Shown here piece by piece: positions 10,640 through 22,581 of a DNA stretch of 64,000 nt. The stretch is taken from assembly GCA_973895155.1 (NCBI GenBank), contig OZ316896.1:18600001-18664000 (forward strand), given 5' to 3'. A program made the translations under genes and the position numbers. Numbering within the stretch: position 1 is the first letter of the stretch; each line of letters begins with the position of its first letter. The notes below the pieces were generated by a model. It had not been told where the DNA came from. It saw nothing but the letters and a program-made list of their open reading frames with translations, and searched no databases. The DNA comes from Marsupella aquatica (taxonomy: Eukaryota; Marchantiophyta).

Positions 10640-13600
10640 GAAAGACATCCAGGTTAAAGAAGGTCTTTGTGCAAAAAAATATGTTTTATAAAAGATATCA
10701 TCATTTTGTAACAGGGGTCATTGTGTAAAAGATGACATTGTCTCCCATGTTGATGCACGCAACAAAGTCACGTTGAGCTCTTGCCTTAATGCAAACCATG
10801 CCTCTTTATAGGAATACTAATCTATACTGAGATATATTTATGACATTTCAACCACCTCGTTGGTTTCACCTTCCCCTCCTAAGCATGACAGGGGAGGATC
10901 ATTATCGATCCTCGTGCATGCATTTGATACGCATATGTACCCTTCCCATTTCTTGTTTTTTTTTTCGCCCTCCATTTCGTTCACTCTTTCTCTGGACTGA
11001 AAATTCGATTCTCTTTCTTTGACACACAAAACACCAGAATCTGTAAGATGAAAAACTTGCTAATAGTCAGAAACAAGGGGAAACAAGCAGCCTTGCAATG
11101 GGCAAGGATTTGCACTTACACAGTGTACGCTTGAATTGCACAGTGTACTACTTAACTCGTTACCCTCCCTTCCCAGGATCATTTGTGGTGGCAAAATCTG
11201 CCAAATCCCACCTCATTGAAAAGTCAAGCTTCGCCACTTTTGGCAGAATGTTGCCAGGCTTTTTGTCTTCCATTCCCCTATCCCAATTATCCAGATTTTG
11301 ACAATTATCCCTGAAATCTAGAAAGATCCTCACGGTCAGATATCGAATAAAAGTACATAAATAAATAATATTTACTAATACCTACTCTTGACACAAGAAC
11401 ATTCGCAGCGTTACTAGCCACAAACGAAAAGAAAACCTTACCCTGTCCCTTGCTCCTCCCTCCCTGACTTCTTGGCAGAAGATTGGCTGCTGCCACGACT
11501 GATGACTGACTGTCCTCTCTTTCCTCCGCGTCTCTATCCACACCGCCACAGTACTGGACCGCCAGTTTGGCACGCCTGTCATTTTCTACAGTTTAGCAGT
11601 ACCGTAGAGTCTAGTTTGAACTCGCTGGAGCAGTTTTTACCCCGCCAAATTTGTCAGCCCTTGTCCTAAGTACTGTGTTACTTCTTTCCGTTCCTTCCCG
11701 CGACACAGACTAGTCCCGGCCGTGGGCCGAAGTATATTTTCCCGGCGACGGGAGACGACCGTCCTGCCCCTGGTTTTGGATCACAGGACTGTTTTTATTC
11801 CCCCGCTAAGATAGTTGGGAATGTAGAGGGGGGGGGGGGGGGAATCGTGAGTGCCTTTGGTCCGTATTGGCTTGTCGTAATTTTTGGTGCAATGCTTTCT
11901 CCGCTGTTAAAGCTTTTCTTATTGTACCGTCACCTTTATTTTAAAGCTGATTTTATAGGCAAAATACTGTAGATTGTATGTTTTTTCCTCATAACACCAG
12001 ATTTTTCATTTGCATAAATCCCATCTCTTCACACAAGGGTCTGGACAATATCTGTGTGTATTGGCAGGGTTGGGTACTGAGGGGAGAACTAGTTATATCC
12101 TTTCTCCTCAGCCCCTGTTTTGTTCTTTCAGACCCTAGATTAACTCCCTCCCCGTCCTGGTAGGGTCCCTTTGTGGATCCTTAGGTATCTTGGGACCTTG
12201 GCTACCCTACCATGTTGCATGATCTAGAGATGATGGTTTACTGATTGGGGAATCATCTTTGGGTTTCAAGGCTAAAAATAAAGATCTGCATGGCACTTGA
12301 CCTAACTCATGCACCCACCAACCCTCTGGTGAGAGAGGGGGCCTAAACCTGCTAGTCCCAGATTAACTTCTTGTCAGTGTAGGCTTCTCCCCTTTGGACC
12401 TTCTTTAGTTCCTTGGGTTTTGTGGTTGGCAAAAGCCATCTCAGTTTCCATAACCTGGCATTGTCCAAAGTACTTTTTCTCAGGACAATGGTTGAGTAGG
12501 AGGATCCTAAGTTGCTTTAAGTTGGACACAATTGTTTTCTGAAGTAATATAGCTTGTCACAAAGCAGCCCTCCACTAAAAGTATTGCGGATCAAGTCTTC
12601 CTTGTGATCGACAGAATGCCACAGACAAAAAGTAACAACTAATTGGAGGAATCAGATTGTGATCGTTTTTGTAATCGTCGTCTCCTGTGTAACCCCAAAC
12701 TTACCCCAAACGTAGTCTGTAGTCTTTGGTGGTGGCGACTAGATCTTCACCACAATCACCAGATGTGACATGTAATTGGCTGAACGTTGTGATGGGGGCC
12801 CAAAAATGTCCCCAAAATGTACTTGTCAGGAAAATAATCTAGTCCCAATACTTTAGTCCCAATATTGTGGTCTGTCATACTTGGTCTTGTTATAACTAGG
12901 TTCCACTTGTTGTCATGATGACATAGACTGAGGAGATTAAGGTACTTTCCCCCAAATTCCACTTGTATTTTCTCAGTTTATTAATGTATTTTCATGTACT
13001 ACAGCATGGGACAAAGGAGATGAGGGGGAACATTTAATTTTTCAGTTTCTTTCTAGAGAATGCTTATTGAATCCCTTATGTTTCCTTGGGAACTCTTATG
13101 GACGGCATCTTTTAACGAGATTATTTTTTATTCTCTGAAAATAGTAATTATGTTCTTTTTTTAAGTTTTGGAAGTAGTCATAGTGACAATTTACGTGGTG
13201 GCTTCTGTGGAAACATTAAGGGAAACACTAAAGGTACTTAAAGGGGATGGATGAAAAAGGGAAGGGGTCATTCAAGGAGCCTCAATCTTGACTTAGGATT
13301 AAAATCTTTAAAACTATCATGATTTCATATGCAAATGTGTAAACTTCTTAATACATCTCTTGTGTAATAGCAAATTGGATTTACGTTTCTATGAGATTAT
13401 TCTTAGAAATTTTGTTGCAAATATCTATGACAGAGATTATCCTAATTCATCTAAGATAGCATACCAAATCTCATTCTTTATCTGTGGGAAAAAATAAGAA
13501 CTATAAGGTAAAGATCATTCATTTAGTTTGTTTGGAAAAACCATAACAAATACAAGATAAATACTATTTATTGATGTCATATGTGCATGACACTTGCAAT

Positions 13601-15060
13601 AACCTAAGTTAGAATTGAAATATATTGAGAATTTGGTGGAAGATTTAACAAGAAGATTGGTTAACCTTCTAACATATCTATCTAATGCTCTAACCTCTAC
13701 CTTGACTGTGCGGAGCTAAAGTACATGGGTGTGATCAATGTTATATCATGAAGCATCTCTCCATATCTCATCCACAATCCCGTCCACAATAAATCGCACT
13801 TCTTTGCCCAATACATATGGGAGTACATAAGATTTTGATGTTGCTACATGAAGGTGCACAATTCTTGACAACAATTATTTTGTCCTATATTTGCCTTTGC
13901 AAATAATGAGCTCATTAGCAGGGACCCAAAGCCCGTTACTAAGGTTCATGAAAGAGTACCAAAGAATTTCATCATTCTCTACATCATCTGAGTAGTGCCT
14001 CAAGTTGTCAAAACTACCAGCTCAGAACCTTGAGGTTTAGGGTTCAATTTTAACTTCTAAGTTGAGGAAAATTCATTGGATTCCTTGTTAGATTCCACCT
14101 CACTGAAAAGTCTCGGCCATGTTTGGCATACAATTCACTAGGTTTTTGTCTTCCATTAGTCACTTTTCCCACCTAGCCTCAAACTCCACCATCCAGAATC
14201 TGACAACTATCCTTAATTTCTAGGGGTCAGAAATTAATCTAAGAAAATTAGATAAGGAATGTTCTTAGCATCTTTTCCCACCAAGTGATATTCATCACCC
14301 TGGTGAAAAAGAAAAATCCATGAAAATTAAGCACATGGGAATCCAAGACTGCAACAAACTGGCCACCCCAGCCGTCAGTCTCCCAATGTCTGATTGTGGT
14401 CAGCAAATTCAATTTGATCAAAGAGTGTGTTAGCGATTAACTCCATCAGTTTGTATTGTACACTAGTGTCCAGGGCTCTGGCTAGTGCACACTAGCGGGA
14501 AGAAGCCAATGATGTCTACTTTAACTTGTTTTTTGGCCGTGTGATATATACTTAACTAGGGTTTGAGATACACAACAAGTGCAAAACTTGGAATTTGCAT
14601 TTGTCGATAACCTACTCACAATCTACACTGCCTTGACTTGCAGCTTCCCCGTTTGTCAGTCAAGATTCTTATGACTTCCTTCCCAAGTTGTACATCCATG
14701 CCCTAAAAATGAACCCCCACCTCATGAGTGCAAAAACTTTTCTACCTAAAAATAACTTGCACTTGTCAATAAGTATATGTCAACAGAAAATATACGTGTC
14801 ATTTAGTGCAGACCTCTTGCATCTGCAAAAAGTGCAAAAACGTGGTTGGGACAAATAGGGAAGAACTGCATGCCGTGCAATTACCCAAGGTTAGCATTAA
14901 CAGAGTGTGCACTTAGAGAGAGCTCACTATAGACAGGCTTTTAGAGATTCCTGAGTACCTCTGGTAGTTTATTAGTGGTTTAGTTATTAGTGACCCTTGT
15001 CGCAGTCTCTCCTTTTCGTACCCCATTGGACGATTGTAAATTGTAGGCTTCCATCGAAAT
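10640..15060. other. Long gene-poor interval with old repeats
   Basis: No coding region can be supported over about 4.4 kb. A poly-G run of about 16 lies near 11828-11843. Two diverged copies of one repeat are seen at about 11195-11320 and 14090-14225. They share CCACCTCA.TGAAAAGTC, GGTTTTTGTCTTCCATT / GGCTTTTTGTCTTCCATT, and TCCAGA.T.TGACAA.TATCC. The remainder is AT-rich with stops in every frame and shows no recognisable transposase or reverse transcriptase. Confidence 0.45.
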
Positions 15061-15087
15061 TCACGACATAGAATGTGCCAATATCTT

Positions 15088-15400
15088 TAGAGCTGTCTGG
15101 AATCCAGATGGGTGGTCCGGATGCATGCTGTGCAACTGGAGCCGGGTGATTGCCCTTGAGGCCTCCCAGAGATCTCGGCTCTCTGCTCTGCCACTACTGA
15201 AAAGCATGGCCCCCGGAGTTACCGAGGCTCCAGCTTTGGACTCACGTACTGGTGCTTAATCTTTAGATCCGAGCCGTCTAGAATCCAGATGGGTGGTCCA
15301 GATGTCTGCTGTGCAAGATGGGCATTGGTGATTGGGTCTCAAGCCTCCTTTAGGATCTCGTCTCTCTGCTCTGCCACTGAAACTCCCTCTAGCCACTCTA
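15088..15400. repeat. Tandem duplication, two units of about 175 bp
   Basis: The blocks GTCT.GAATCCAGATGGGTGGTCC, TGCTGTGCAA, GGTGATTG and TCTCTGCTCTGCCACT occur at about 15092-15200 and again at about 15268-15380, in the same order and spacing. No ORF of note is created. Confidence 0.7.
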
Positions 15401-15579
15401 GTGCCCAGAGTCACCCAGACCCAGACGCCGGGTTAGGAATCAACGCTCTGACTTTTCTCATTTACCGTAGTGCCATACTGCGCAATAAAAAAATCATTGG
15501 TATAATTTTGGACTAGAAATTTGGATATTTTGGGTTCTTGTGAAACCTAAATTTTCCACGTCAATTTTAGAAATATTTT

Positions 15580-17485
15580 AAGTAGTTTGAACATGATGCT
15601 CCCATGGACCACAAGTTTGGTCTTTAGAAAACTCATGAAACACATTTCCCAGAATGACTTTGATTGTTATAACTTGATGCTCATAAAATCAAAATATATT
15701 TTAGTTTAGTGGAATACCTCAATTACACTTCCATGAAAGTGGCAGTGAATTTTTGGCCACTTTGGATGAGTTTTTCATCATGCACTGTTGCGGGTATTCT
15801 AGATTAATTTTCATTGTGTTAATATTAAATATTTAGGTTTGTGTTTTTTTAATGTCCTCCTTATCTAGTTGCCTTAAAAATTACCTTAAGACTCATAATC
15901 ATCAAGTTCTAAACCCAAAACTCCTATGAACCATCAAAATGTGGTCCATGAGGGCATTGTGTCCAACATGGAGGTTCATGTGGGTTTCACTTTCAAGTAT
16001 TTTGTTGTAAACATTTCCTTTTCATTGTCTAATTATTTTTTAAATGAAAATAGGAGAGTAATATTCTGGCAGTGAATTTTCCTAAAATGGAAATAATCAA
16101 TGTTCTTCGAGAACCAGAAAATTTGTTACAACTATTTGGGCACATAGCCTCTAGGGCTATGGCATGGAACAGTTTTGGGGGATCAAAACTACAGTAGGTG
16201 GCAAGTAAAAATCCATCAATGTCAGAGATTATGGCCAGTTGAAACATTTTAATTAAACTAGGATTATAAACATCATGAGGACTGGGTTGGTGTACCTCAT
16301 GATGTTTTTAATTCCTCAGGGTTGGTGATTTTTAAACATATCGGTAAAACAGATGGCGACTCATGTACACCAACCCTGAGGAAGGTGGTGAGTGGGTGCT
16401 TGGCTCGGTTTTAGTCCCAAATGAACGTAATATTCTAGATGATTTGGGGATAAGGAAGGAAAATAAGGTCTGGTACAGCATGAAGGAGAGTGACTAATTT
16501 TGTGCGATAACCAAAGAGGAGGGAGGTTCATTTGTGCAGACAGTGTTCTTGTGACCAAAGCCTTCTTTGGTGAAGTAAAGTTATAAACAATAAAGGCACA
16601 ATATGCGGGACAATATGACTAACTTGATATCTCAAGCTGGGTCTTTTGGAGTTGTAGCTATGGAGACCCCATACTAAGGCACAAAATGTAGCGAAGGACA
16701 ATAAGAGTTAACTAACCTGGAAAGAACTCTTTCAGACAATTGCCAAATACCAACCCAAGGCTCATTGTGGGAGGCTTTAAAATGCCAGAGGACCCTAGTG
16801 ACCAGGAACTGGATTAGGGGTTGCAACTTCCAACCCACCACTCCTAATGCAAACTTGGTTTTGTATTTATATTCCAAAGGGGGTCAGATTATTGTATCAA
16901 TTAACCATGTTTGAATAACCTAGCCTCAAATTTAATCCAATTTTTTTTATCTGGATACATTTTCCTTTATTTTTAGTTACCTTAGTTTACTAATCGGGAC
17001 AAGAACATAAAATGTGGTGTATTGGTCTTTAACATGATTGGCACATATGTTTGTCCCAAGAGCTTGAATGCCCATTCTTTGAATGAACCTGTGACAAAAA
17101 ATATCCATGATCATCATTTGACAAACATCATACTCATGAATTTTTCCATCCACATGGTGGCCATAGAGTTATGGTCTAGATGCTTCACTCTACAAACCTA
17201 GACCCAAGCTGTAACTTGGGGTTCATATCACAAGTTGCTACCTTCTTAGATTATTACTACAATGCCACCTTTTTGTCAGGGGTCATGTGACATCTTATGG
17301 CCTTCAGTTGTTACACGGAACAATTTGATGATTGACATTGCCCTTGGGTTAGTTTTGTGCACCCTTTATGTTTGGCCTTCTAGGGCACAGCCCTTCCCGC
17401 AGGTTCCACCCCACCCTTGCCTCCCTATTTTCAAAGTGCCCTCCGCCCCCCCAAACACTCTGCTCTAAAAGTCACATGAACTATT
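15580..17485. repeat. Dispersed repeat block, copy 1 (unoccupied by the copia element)
   Basis: This composite block also occurs at 21650-30400. Three parts are seen. Part a (15660-15840) matches 21650-21830 directly. Part b (about 16162-16880) matches the reverse complement of 22300-22344 joined to 28068-28757. Part c (about 16872-17485) matches 29160-29212 plus 29873-30400 directly. No protein can be read from it, so the transposon class is unknown. In part b the sequence at 16820-16824 is the intact target site of the copia element that sits in the other copy. Relative to that copy, part b is inverted. Confidence 0.7.
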
Positions 17486-17816
17486 CGGAACCAAAAGTCA
17501 CAGGAATTATTCGGAAAACCTGGCAGCGTCTAGGAGTTTACCTCTGAAGGGATTGGGCCAGGCTTAAAACCAGGGTTCGAAATGGGAAGATCACATACAG
17601 TGAAGCTCAACACGAAATGTCAATGGCCTTCTGGACTTGGGATGGACTCTGGCAAATTCATGAAGATCTGCTCCTAGTTCAGCCACTCCTACCCCGTCCA
17701 CCATGAGACTCTCTCTTCCTCAGGTTTTGAGGCTGTGCTACTTCTAGATTGATAGGTTCTTTCTTATCAAGGTATGGGAACCCGCCAGTCCCAGACCACT
17801 GGCCGGTCTTTGGGAG
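17486..17816. other. Spacer before the RPB7 pseudogene
   Basis: This stretch occupies the position of the RPB7 5' region but, apart from GTCTAGGAGT, does not resemble the matching stretch upstream of the intact gene (30401-30750). The pseudogene therefore has neither the first codons nor the promoter of RPB7. Confidence 0.5.
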
Positions 17817-18823
17817 ACCCCGGCACTTCGGCCCACATTTACGAGAGAAGCTCACCTCCAAGCTCATCCAGGATGGGAGGGCACTTGCAGGTAACTTAAT
17901 CAGGGACGGAATCTGTCATTCCGTCTGGCGTTTTTTTCTTGCACCCCTAAACTCTGCATGCCATTGGGTCAGTTGCACGTTGCAGCCGGGCCACCAGCAT
18001 GTCGTTATTAAATAAATGAGCAGGAGAATAATATCTCATCGCCCCAGAATGCAATCTAATTGCGTTCATCTTTTTGCCTAGCCCAAGCTCCTCCCTGTGT
18101 ACAAAGTTTCAGGGTTGACTGTCAACTCTGCGAAGTTGTAACTTTGAGCATGAGAGAGACGCCAGTTGAATGTGTTTGTCAAGTTGCTCTACTTGTGAGA
18201 GCTTCCTGACAGCTCAATTTGATTCGGACTGAATGTTAATAAATGTGGATTGTTCTTCAGTGGCTGACATGGGTTTGTCGTGGCTGTAACTGCTGTGGGG
18301 ACTATTGGCAAGGGTCTTATCCGGGATGGAACAGGATACGTAACATTTCCAATGAAGTATGAGTGAGTTGTATTTAGACCGTTCAAGGGGGAAATATTGG
18401 AAAGTGTTGTGACTATGGCCAACAAGGTGATCTTCTACAGCATGATGCTTGGTCCTACTGATAGAGCTGCGTTTTCTGTGCACTTCGAAATGTGTGATTT
18501 CCACCGCGCAAAGGAAAGCGCCTAGCTTCTTCTAATCAGTTTCATTCAGAAGTGATTGGACCATCCATTAAGGCCTTCTACGTCTTACTGTGACAGATGG
18601 GTTTCTTTGCGGAGGCTGGACCTGTGCAAATCTTCGTCTCGAATCATGTAAGCTGTAAATTCCAATAATTCAACACGAAACGAACCCTAGCTTTTTTATT
18701 TTCTTTCAAAACAGGAAGCTGTATGTCCTTGTTCAACTTGATTTCACCTCATCTGCTGCTGAATTGATCCACGTGTTTCGCTAATTTTCTCTCATAAGTG
18801 TTAGCTTGTAATCTGTGTTGCAG
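17817..18823 (+). pseudogene. RPB7 pseudogene (truncated duplicate of the gene at 30755-32351)
   Basis: The sequence is near-identical to 30787-31805 of the intact RPB7 gene, introns included, so this is a DNA-level duplicate and not a retrocopy. Remnants are exon 1 without its first ten or so codons (17817-17890), exon 2 (18261-18426) and exon 3 (18597-18647). It is broken in several ways: one base is lost in exon 1 (GATGTGGAG in the gene, GATGGGAG here); an Arg codon has become TGA at 18265-18267; a Cys codon has become TGA at 18364-18366; and exons 4-6 are absent. Similarity ends exactly at the AG of intron 3 (18823). Beyond that the sequence is unrelated. Confidence 0.92.
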
Positions 18824-19705
18824 AGTATTGTCATCATACGAGAGAGTTTATTCTCCACCTGGGAAGGATGCAGAGCAAGAGAGTCAGAAACATGTCTACT
18901 CAGTGCTGGAAGTGCTTTTGATGTGAAAACTGACGTGCTCCGAGCTACGGTACGTTGCGCTGATCTGAGCTGATCTTTGAGCCGAGGGGAAATCGACAGA
19001 ACCGGTGGAGGAGGTACGGTGATTGTGATTTGTCGAGTCTGAAACGAGTGCACAGAAGGAGTCAGGAAAAAGGAGAAGGAGCAATAAGCGGATGAAGGTG
19101 TCTGACTAAGGGGACAGACTGTTCTTGCTTGTCTGAATTTGGAAAGCCATGCCCAGAATTGAAATTGAATGGCCAGAAGTTCTTTCATAAGCTTCGGTGA
19201 ATTGTTGTTGTAATTTCATTATATTGCCTAGCATGTATTTTGCTCTACCATGGTGTATGGTCACTGTTTATGGCTAAAAGTTAATGATCAAGTCAGCATT
19301 CCATAACTCTTTATATCCATACCCAAGAGTTTGGTGCTAAGAACTCTAGAACTTTGAGACCCCTAAGTATGAAAAAATCCCCCATGGAGAGACAGAACAC
19401 AATTATACTGCAAAATGTGATTGTATTTATCGAGAGCCCATGGATGTTAAGCTCAAAATACAAAGTCATGACATTAGGTAGCAACTCTATACGGAGCTTC
19501 TATAGAGTACTCGTCATAGCTTTGATTACAACTATAAATTCAAGTTCTCAGCATTCCAAGGACTTAAACCATGAGTAATCTCCAGCTTCCAGACGTGAGG
19601 GCCAACTGCACAATCAGAGTTCTCAGAACCTTCCAATCTTTAAGTTGAATGTTCGTGAGAGAACAAGAATTGGTCTCGTGGTCTAGACTCCAAAATTGTT
19701 CTATG
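18824..19705. other. Intergenic, nothing recognised
   Basis: This covers the unique sequence after the duplication breakpoint and the presumed 3' UTR of the minus-strand APC13 gene. The frames at 18781-19188 and 19354-19578 show no conserved motif. Confidence 0.35.
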
Positions 19706-19710
19706 ATCCG

Positions 19711-20652
19711 TCACTGCAGCAGGTGCAGGGCAAGCTCGTTCCACTTGTCTACGTTTGCAATTTGTTCTTGACCTAAACATACAACAACAAGCACGCTTTA
19801 GGCAGCATCCAAGCCAACATTTTACTGAACTCAAACCTTTATCACTTGAAAACCAGGCCGCAAGGATAATGCCTGTATTGCATGTTGTCTGTGAGTTCTG
19901 ACTTCATTACGTGTTTGTTCATAAATGGCCCAGGATCGTCGTCGCCTTTAAATTCCACCACTTATTCTGTCTAAGTTGACTTTCAAATCGGATCCCAAGT
20001 TCATCATCTGACAACAAGAATCTAAAAATTCAAAACCAACAATTCCACGTACAGTGCTTAGCCCAAGTGACCTTCTGGTCACATCAAAACAACTATTATG
20101 CTTCGGATCGGCTACATTCATGCAATCTCACCCATAAAATTGGATTCCAAGTTCACATCCAAAAAGCAAAGGAAAAAAGAGAAAGAGAAAGACTTACTCG
20201 GTTCGTCAAGCTCATCCGCCGGAGGGCAAATCCCAGGTGGAAATGGAATATCTACAGAAAACATCCCCACCGCACAATTCACACCGAGAACGCCTAGAGT
20301 AAAACCTTCTAAGCTTGCAGACAAATACTCCCACAAGATGACCTCTAGAGGGACAATCTGTGTAACTACCAAATCTCTAGCACTGCATTGCAACAGACGG
20401 ACAGAGGGAGGGAAGAGACGCCGAGATCGATTGACATTGCGCACATATCAAAGAGGTCAAAGGAGGTCCGCAAAGAAACACAGATTGTCTGCTAATTAAG
20501 AACCCTGATCGTACCTTACGGCTGGAGATGCACAAAAACAGAGCAAACAACCGCAACTCACCATCGTTGGGCAACTTCTCTTGCGCCCACTCGTCATCCA
20601 CGACGTCGAGCAACAGCCCTGGGAAGATTCCGGGGAATAGCTCGGCAGCCAT
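19711..20652 (-). CDS. APC13: Anaphase-promoting complex subunit 13 (APC13 / BONSAI-like), 68 aa
   Basis: This is a very small structural subunit of the APC/C ubiquitin ligase, which drives mitotic exit. Exons on the minus strand are 20652-20562 (91 nt), 20251-20198 (54 nt) and 19772-19711 (62 nt, stop TGA). They total 207 nt with matching phases and GT..AG borders. The protein starts MAAELFPG and contains the family core: GLLLDVVDDEWAQEKLPND is followed across intron 1 by DIPFPPG, matching the IDxVDEEW...LPxDDIPxP signature of APC13. It ends with a short helix (WNELALHLLQ), as plant homologues end with W.DLAL. The length fits the family, which is about 60-75 aa. All three exons are too short to stand out as ORFs. 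The longer frames over 20118-20700 are read-through of introns. Copy B of the duplicated block begins about 215 bp upstream. Confidence 0.85.
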
Positions 20653-20867
20653 CGACCTATCTGCGGTGCAGTTGCCGCTCCTGCGTCCTCCCTCTGTCAC
20701 CCTGTCTTCCCTCCCCAGCTTGAATGTTGGTTAACGCGGCCACACACAGGAATTGTGGATGTCCTTGCTTAGTCAATTTCTGGTCGGCTGAGGACGAGAA
20801 TGACTAAATTTTCTCTCTCTCGCGGCCCATACATTCAGGAATCGTCAGGCCTTGAAAGTCAATTTCT

Positions 20868-21655
20868 GGTCTCTTTCTTTCTGCTAATAACCATCTAATC
20901 ATTACCATCGTCGTCATCAGCAGTAGCAGCAAAGCACAAATAACTTGATTGATTCAGCTCGCGAGCGGATCTTCTACTTACAAGAAATTCAAGGGATGAA
21001 CCCGCCTCCGCCTCCGCCTCCACCTCCTCTGCCTCCGCTCCTCTGAGCAGCTCTGTCCGCCTCCCTACTCCCTGACGAGTCTTTCTTTCTTCCCTACGCA
21101 GCGCTCTGGGTAAAGAGCTTCGTGGTCGGCCCGGCTGTCTTGTTCCTTCTCTCCTAAATCCTAATCACCTCAGATCGCACACTGAGGGCTCTGGAACCCC
21201 CTCTCCCTGACTGCTTGTCCCGTCTCTCTGCATGGCAATGCGTCGCTGCCGGCCCTCTGTCCGAAACTGAGCGGGCTTTACAAGAACCACACTTTCTTTT
21301 TAATTTTTCTGGGCGATCTCGTTAGTTCACATTTTTGAATTTCCTGGACGAGATCTCTACTAGTTCCACGTTTTTTAGTTTTCTGGACGAGATAGCTACT
21401 GTACATGTAGATTACATTTATTATTTTTCGAGACGGAGATTTCTCTGCCACCATTAGTTTCGTGGTACTTTAGTGGGTCTAGTGAGTATGGTGGCGACAC
21501 TGTGTGTGTGCGATGTGGGTGCGCTTTAATTAAGGAACGACACTTTTATTTATTTATAGACTACCGTAGCTCAATATCCGTGCTTTGAACAAAAGATGAC
21601 GTTACTCTGAAAAACAAATGTCATCGATCTAAAAGATCTTTTAGAAACGATGTTG
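20868..21655. repeat. Duplicated upstream block, copy B (APC13 side)
   Basis: Same orientation as 9930-10632. It differs from copy A by an extra stretch of about 120 bp near 21385-21510 (TACATGTAGATTACATTTAT and on to GTGTGTGTGCG) and by shorter CAT/CGT and CCT/CCG runs. The block begins within the CTTTCTTTCTGCTAATAACC motif of the tandem unit and ends after AACGATGTTGT. There the sequence switches to the dispersed repeat starting at 21656. It lies about 0.2-1.0 kb upstream of the APC13 start codon. Confidence 0.8.
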
Positions 21656-22344
21656 TAATAATTTGATGCTCATAAAATCAAATTATTTTTTAGTTTAGAG
21701 GAGTATGTAAGCTACACTTTTAAGAAAGTGAGAGTGAATTTTGACCACTTTGGTTGAGTTATTCATCATGCAATGCTGCGGGTTTTCTACTAGATTAATG
21801 TTCATTGCGTTATACGAAATATTGAGGTTCTATCTACACTATAATTTCTGATCAAACTCTACAATTCATGACGTGCTCTGCACACTGAAGCCATAGTTCA
21901 TAATTTCTCTGGTAACCATGCTTGTGACTAGTATAAGGAGTCTGCTTATAGGGAGCTTTCTCTTGTGCACAAGCATAGGAAGTTGGCCTAATGAGACAAA
22001 TAATGGGCAGTGTAAAATAATGGGTAGATCTCAAATTAAATATTTTTTGGGCTTTACCATTAAGTGACACTCTAGCATTGGGGTACTGTCTCCCAACATG
22101 ACTCTTTTTGTTCTTTGACAATGTTTTATATTAGCATGAGATGAGTGTAGATGATATAGCCCAGAAGAGTCTTCCCACCTGAGGTCCAAAGCTCATCCTC
22201 TCCAACAGCTTTTCTTGGAAGCTTGGAAGCTCCATTCCAAATAGTGTCTTGCTTTGATGAGGATTTTTGCTTAAGGGGGTGGGGGCTGCAAAGTGTTAAA
22301 CAAAACCAGGTTTGCATTAGGAGTGGTGGGTTGGAAGTTGCAAC
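21656..22344. repeat. Dispersed repeat block, copy 2, left portion
   Basis: 21656-21830 matches 15665-15840 in direct orientation. The last about 45 bp, ending in GTTGCAAC at 22344, match the reverse complement of copy 1 near 16825-16870. The element is interrupted at 22344 by the copia insertion and resumes at 28068. No ORF within it is convincing. Confidence 0.65.
22340..22344. repeat. Target-site duplication of the copia element, left copy
   Basis: GCAAC directly abuts the LTR at 22345 and recurs at 28063-28067 directly after the other LTR. The unoccupied form, present once, is at 16820-16824 (reverse strand) in the related repeat. Confidence 0.9.
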
Positions 22345-22581
22345 TGAACGAATTCAAAGCTGAATCGTTTACTTGCTTAATGGAAATGAATTACAATGCA
22401 CAGCGGAGCCGCACTAATAGCAACTCGACTGAGGAGTAAATCCCGTGAAACAAGGGGGCACAATTAATCTACACCGTAAGTCACTTAGCCCTAAATCTAA
22501 TAGATAACTCAAGGCGGCAGAAAAGAATGCTACAGGAAATAATGAACAGCAGACACCGAGACGACGAGCCACATCCTAATA
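22345..22581 (-). repeat. 3' LTR of the copia element
   Basis: A 237-bp direct repeat of 27826-28062. On the minus strand it begins TATTAGGATG and ends CGTTCA. The first dinucleotide is therefore TA and not the canonical TG, in both LTRs. Confidence 0.92.
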
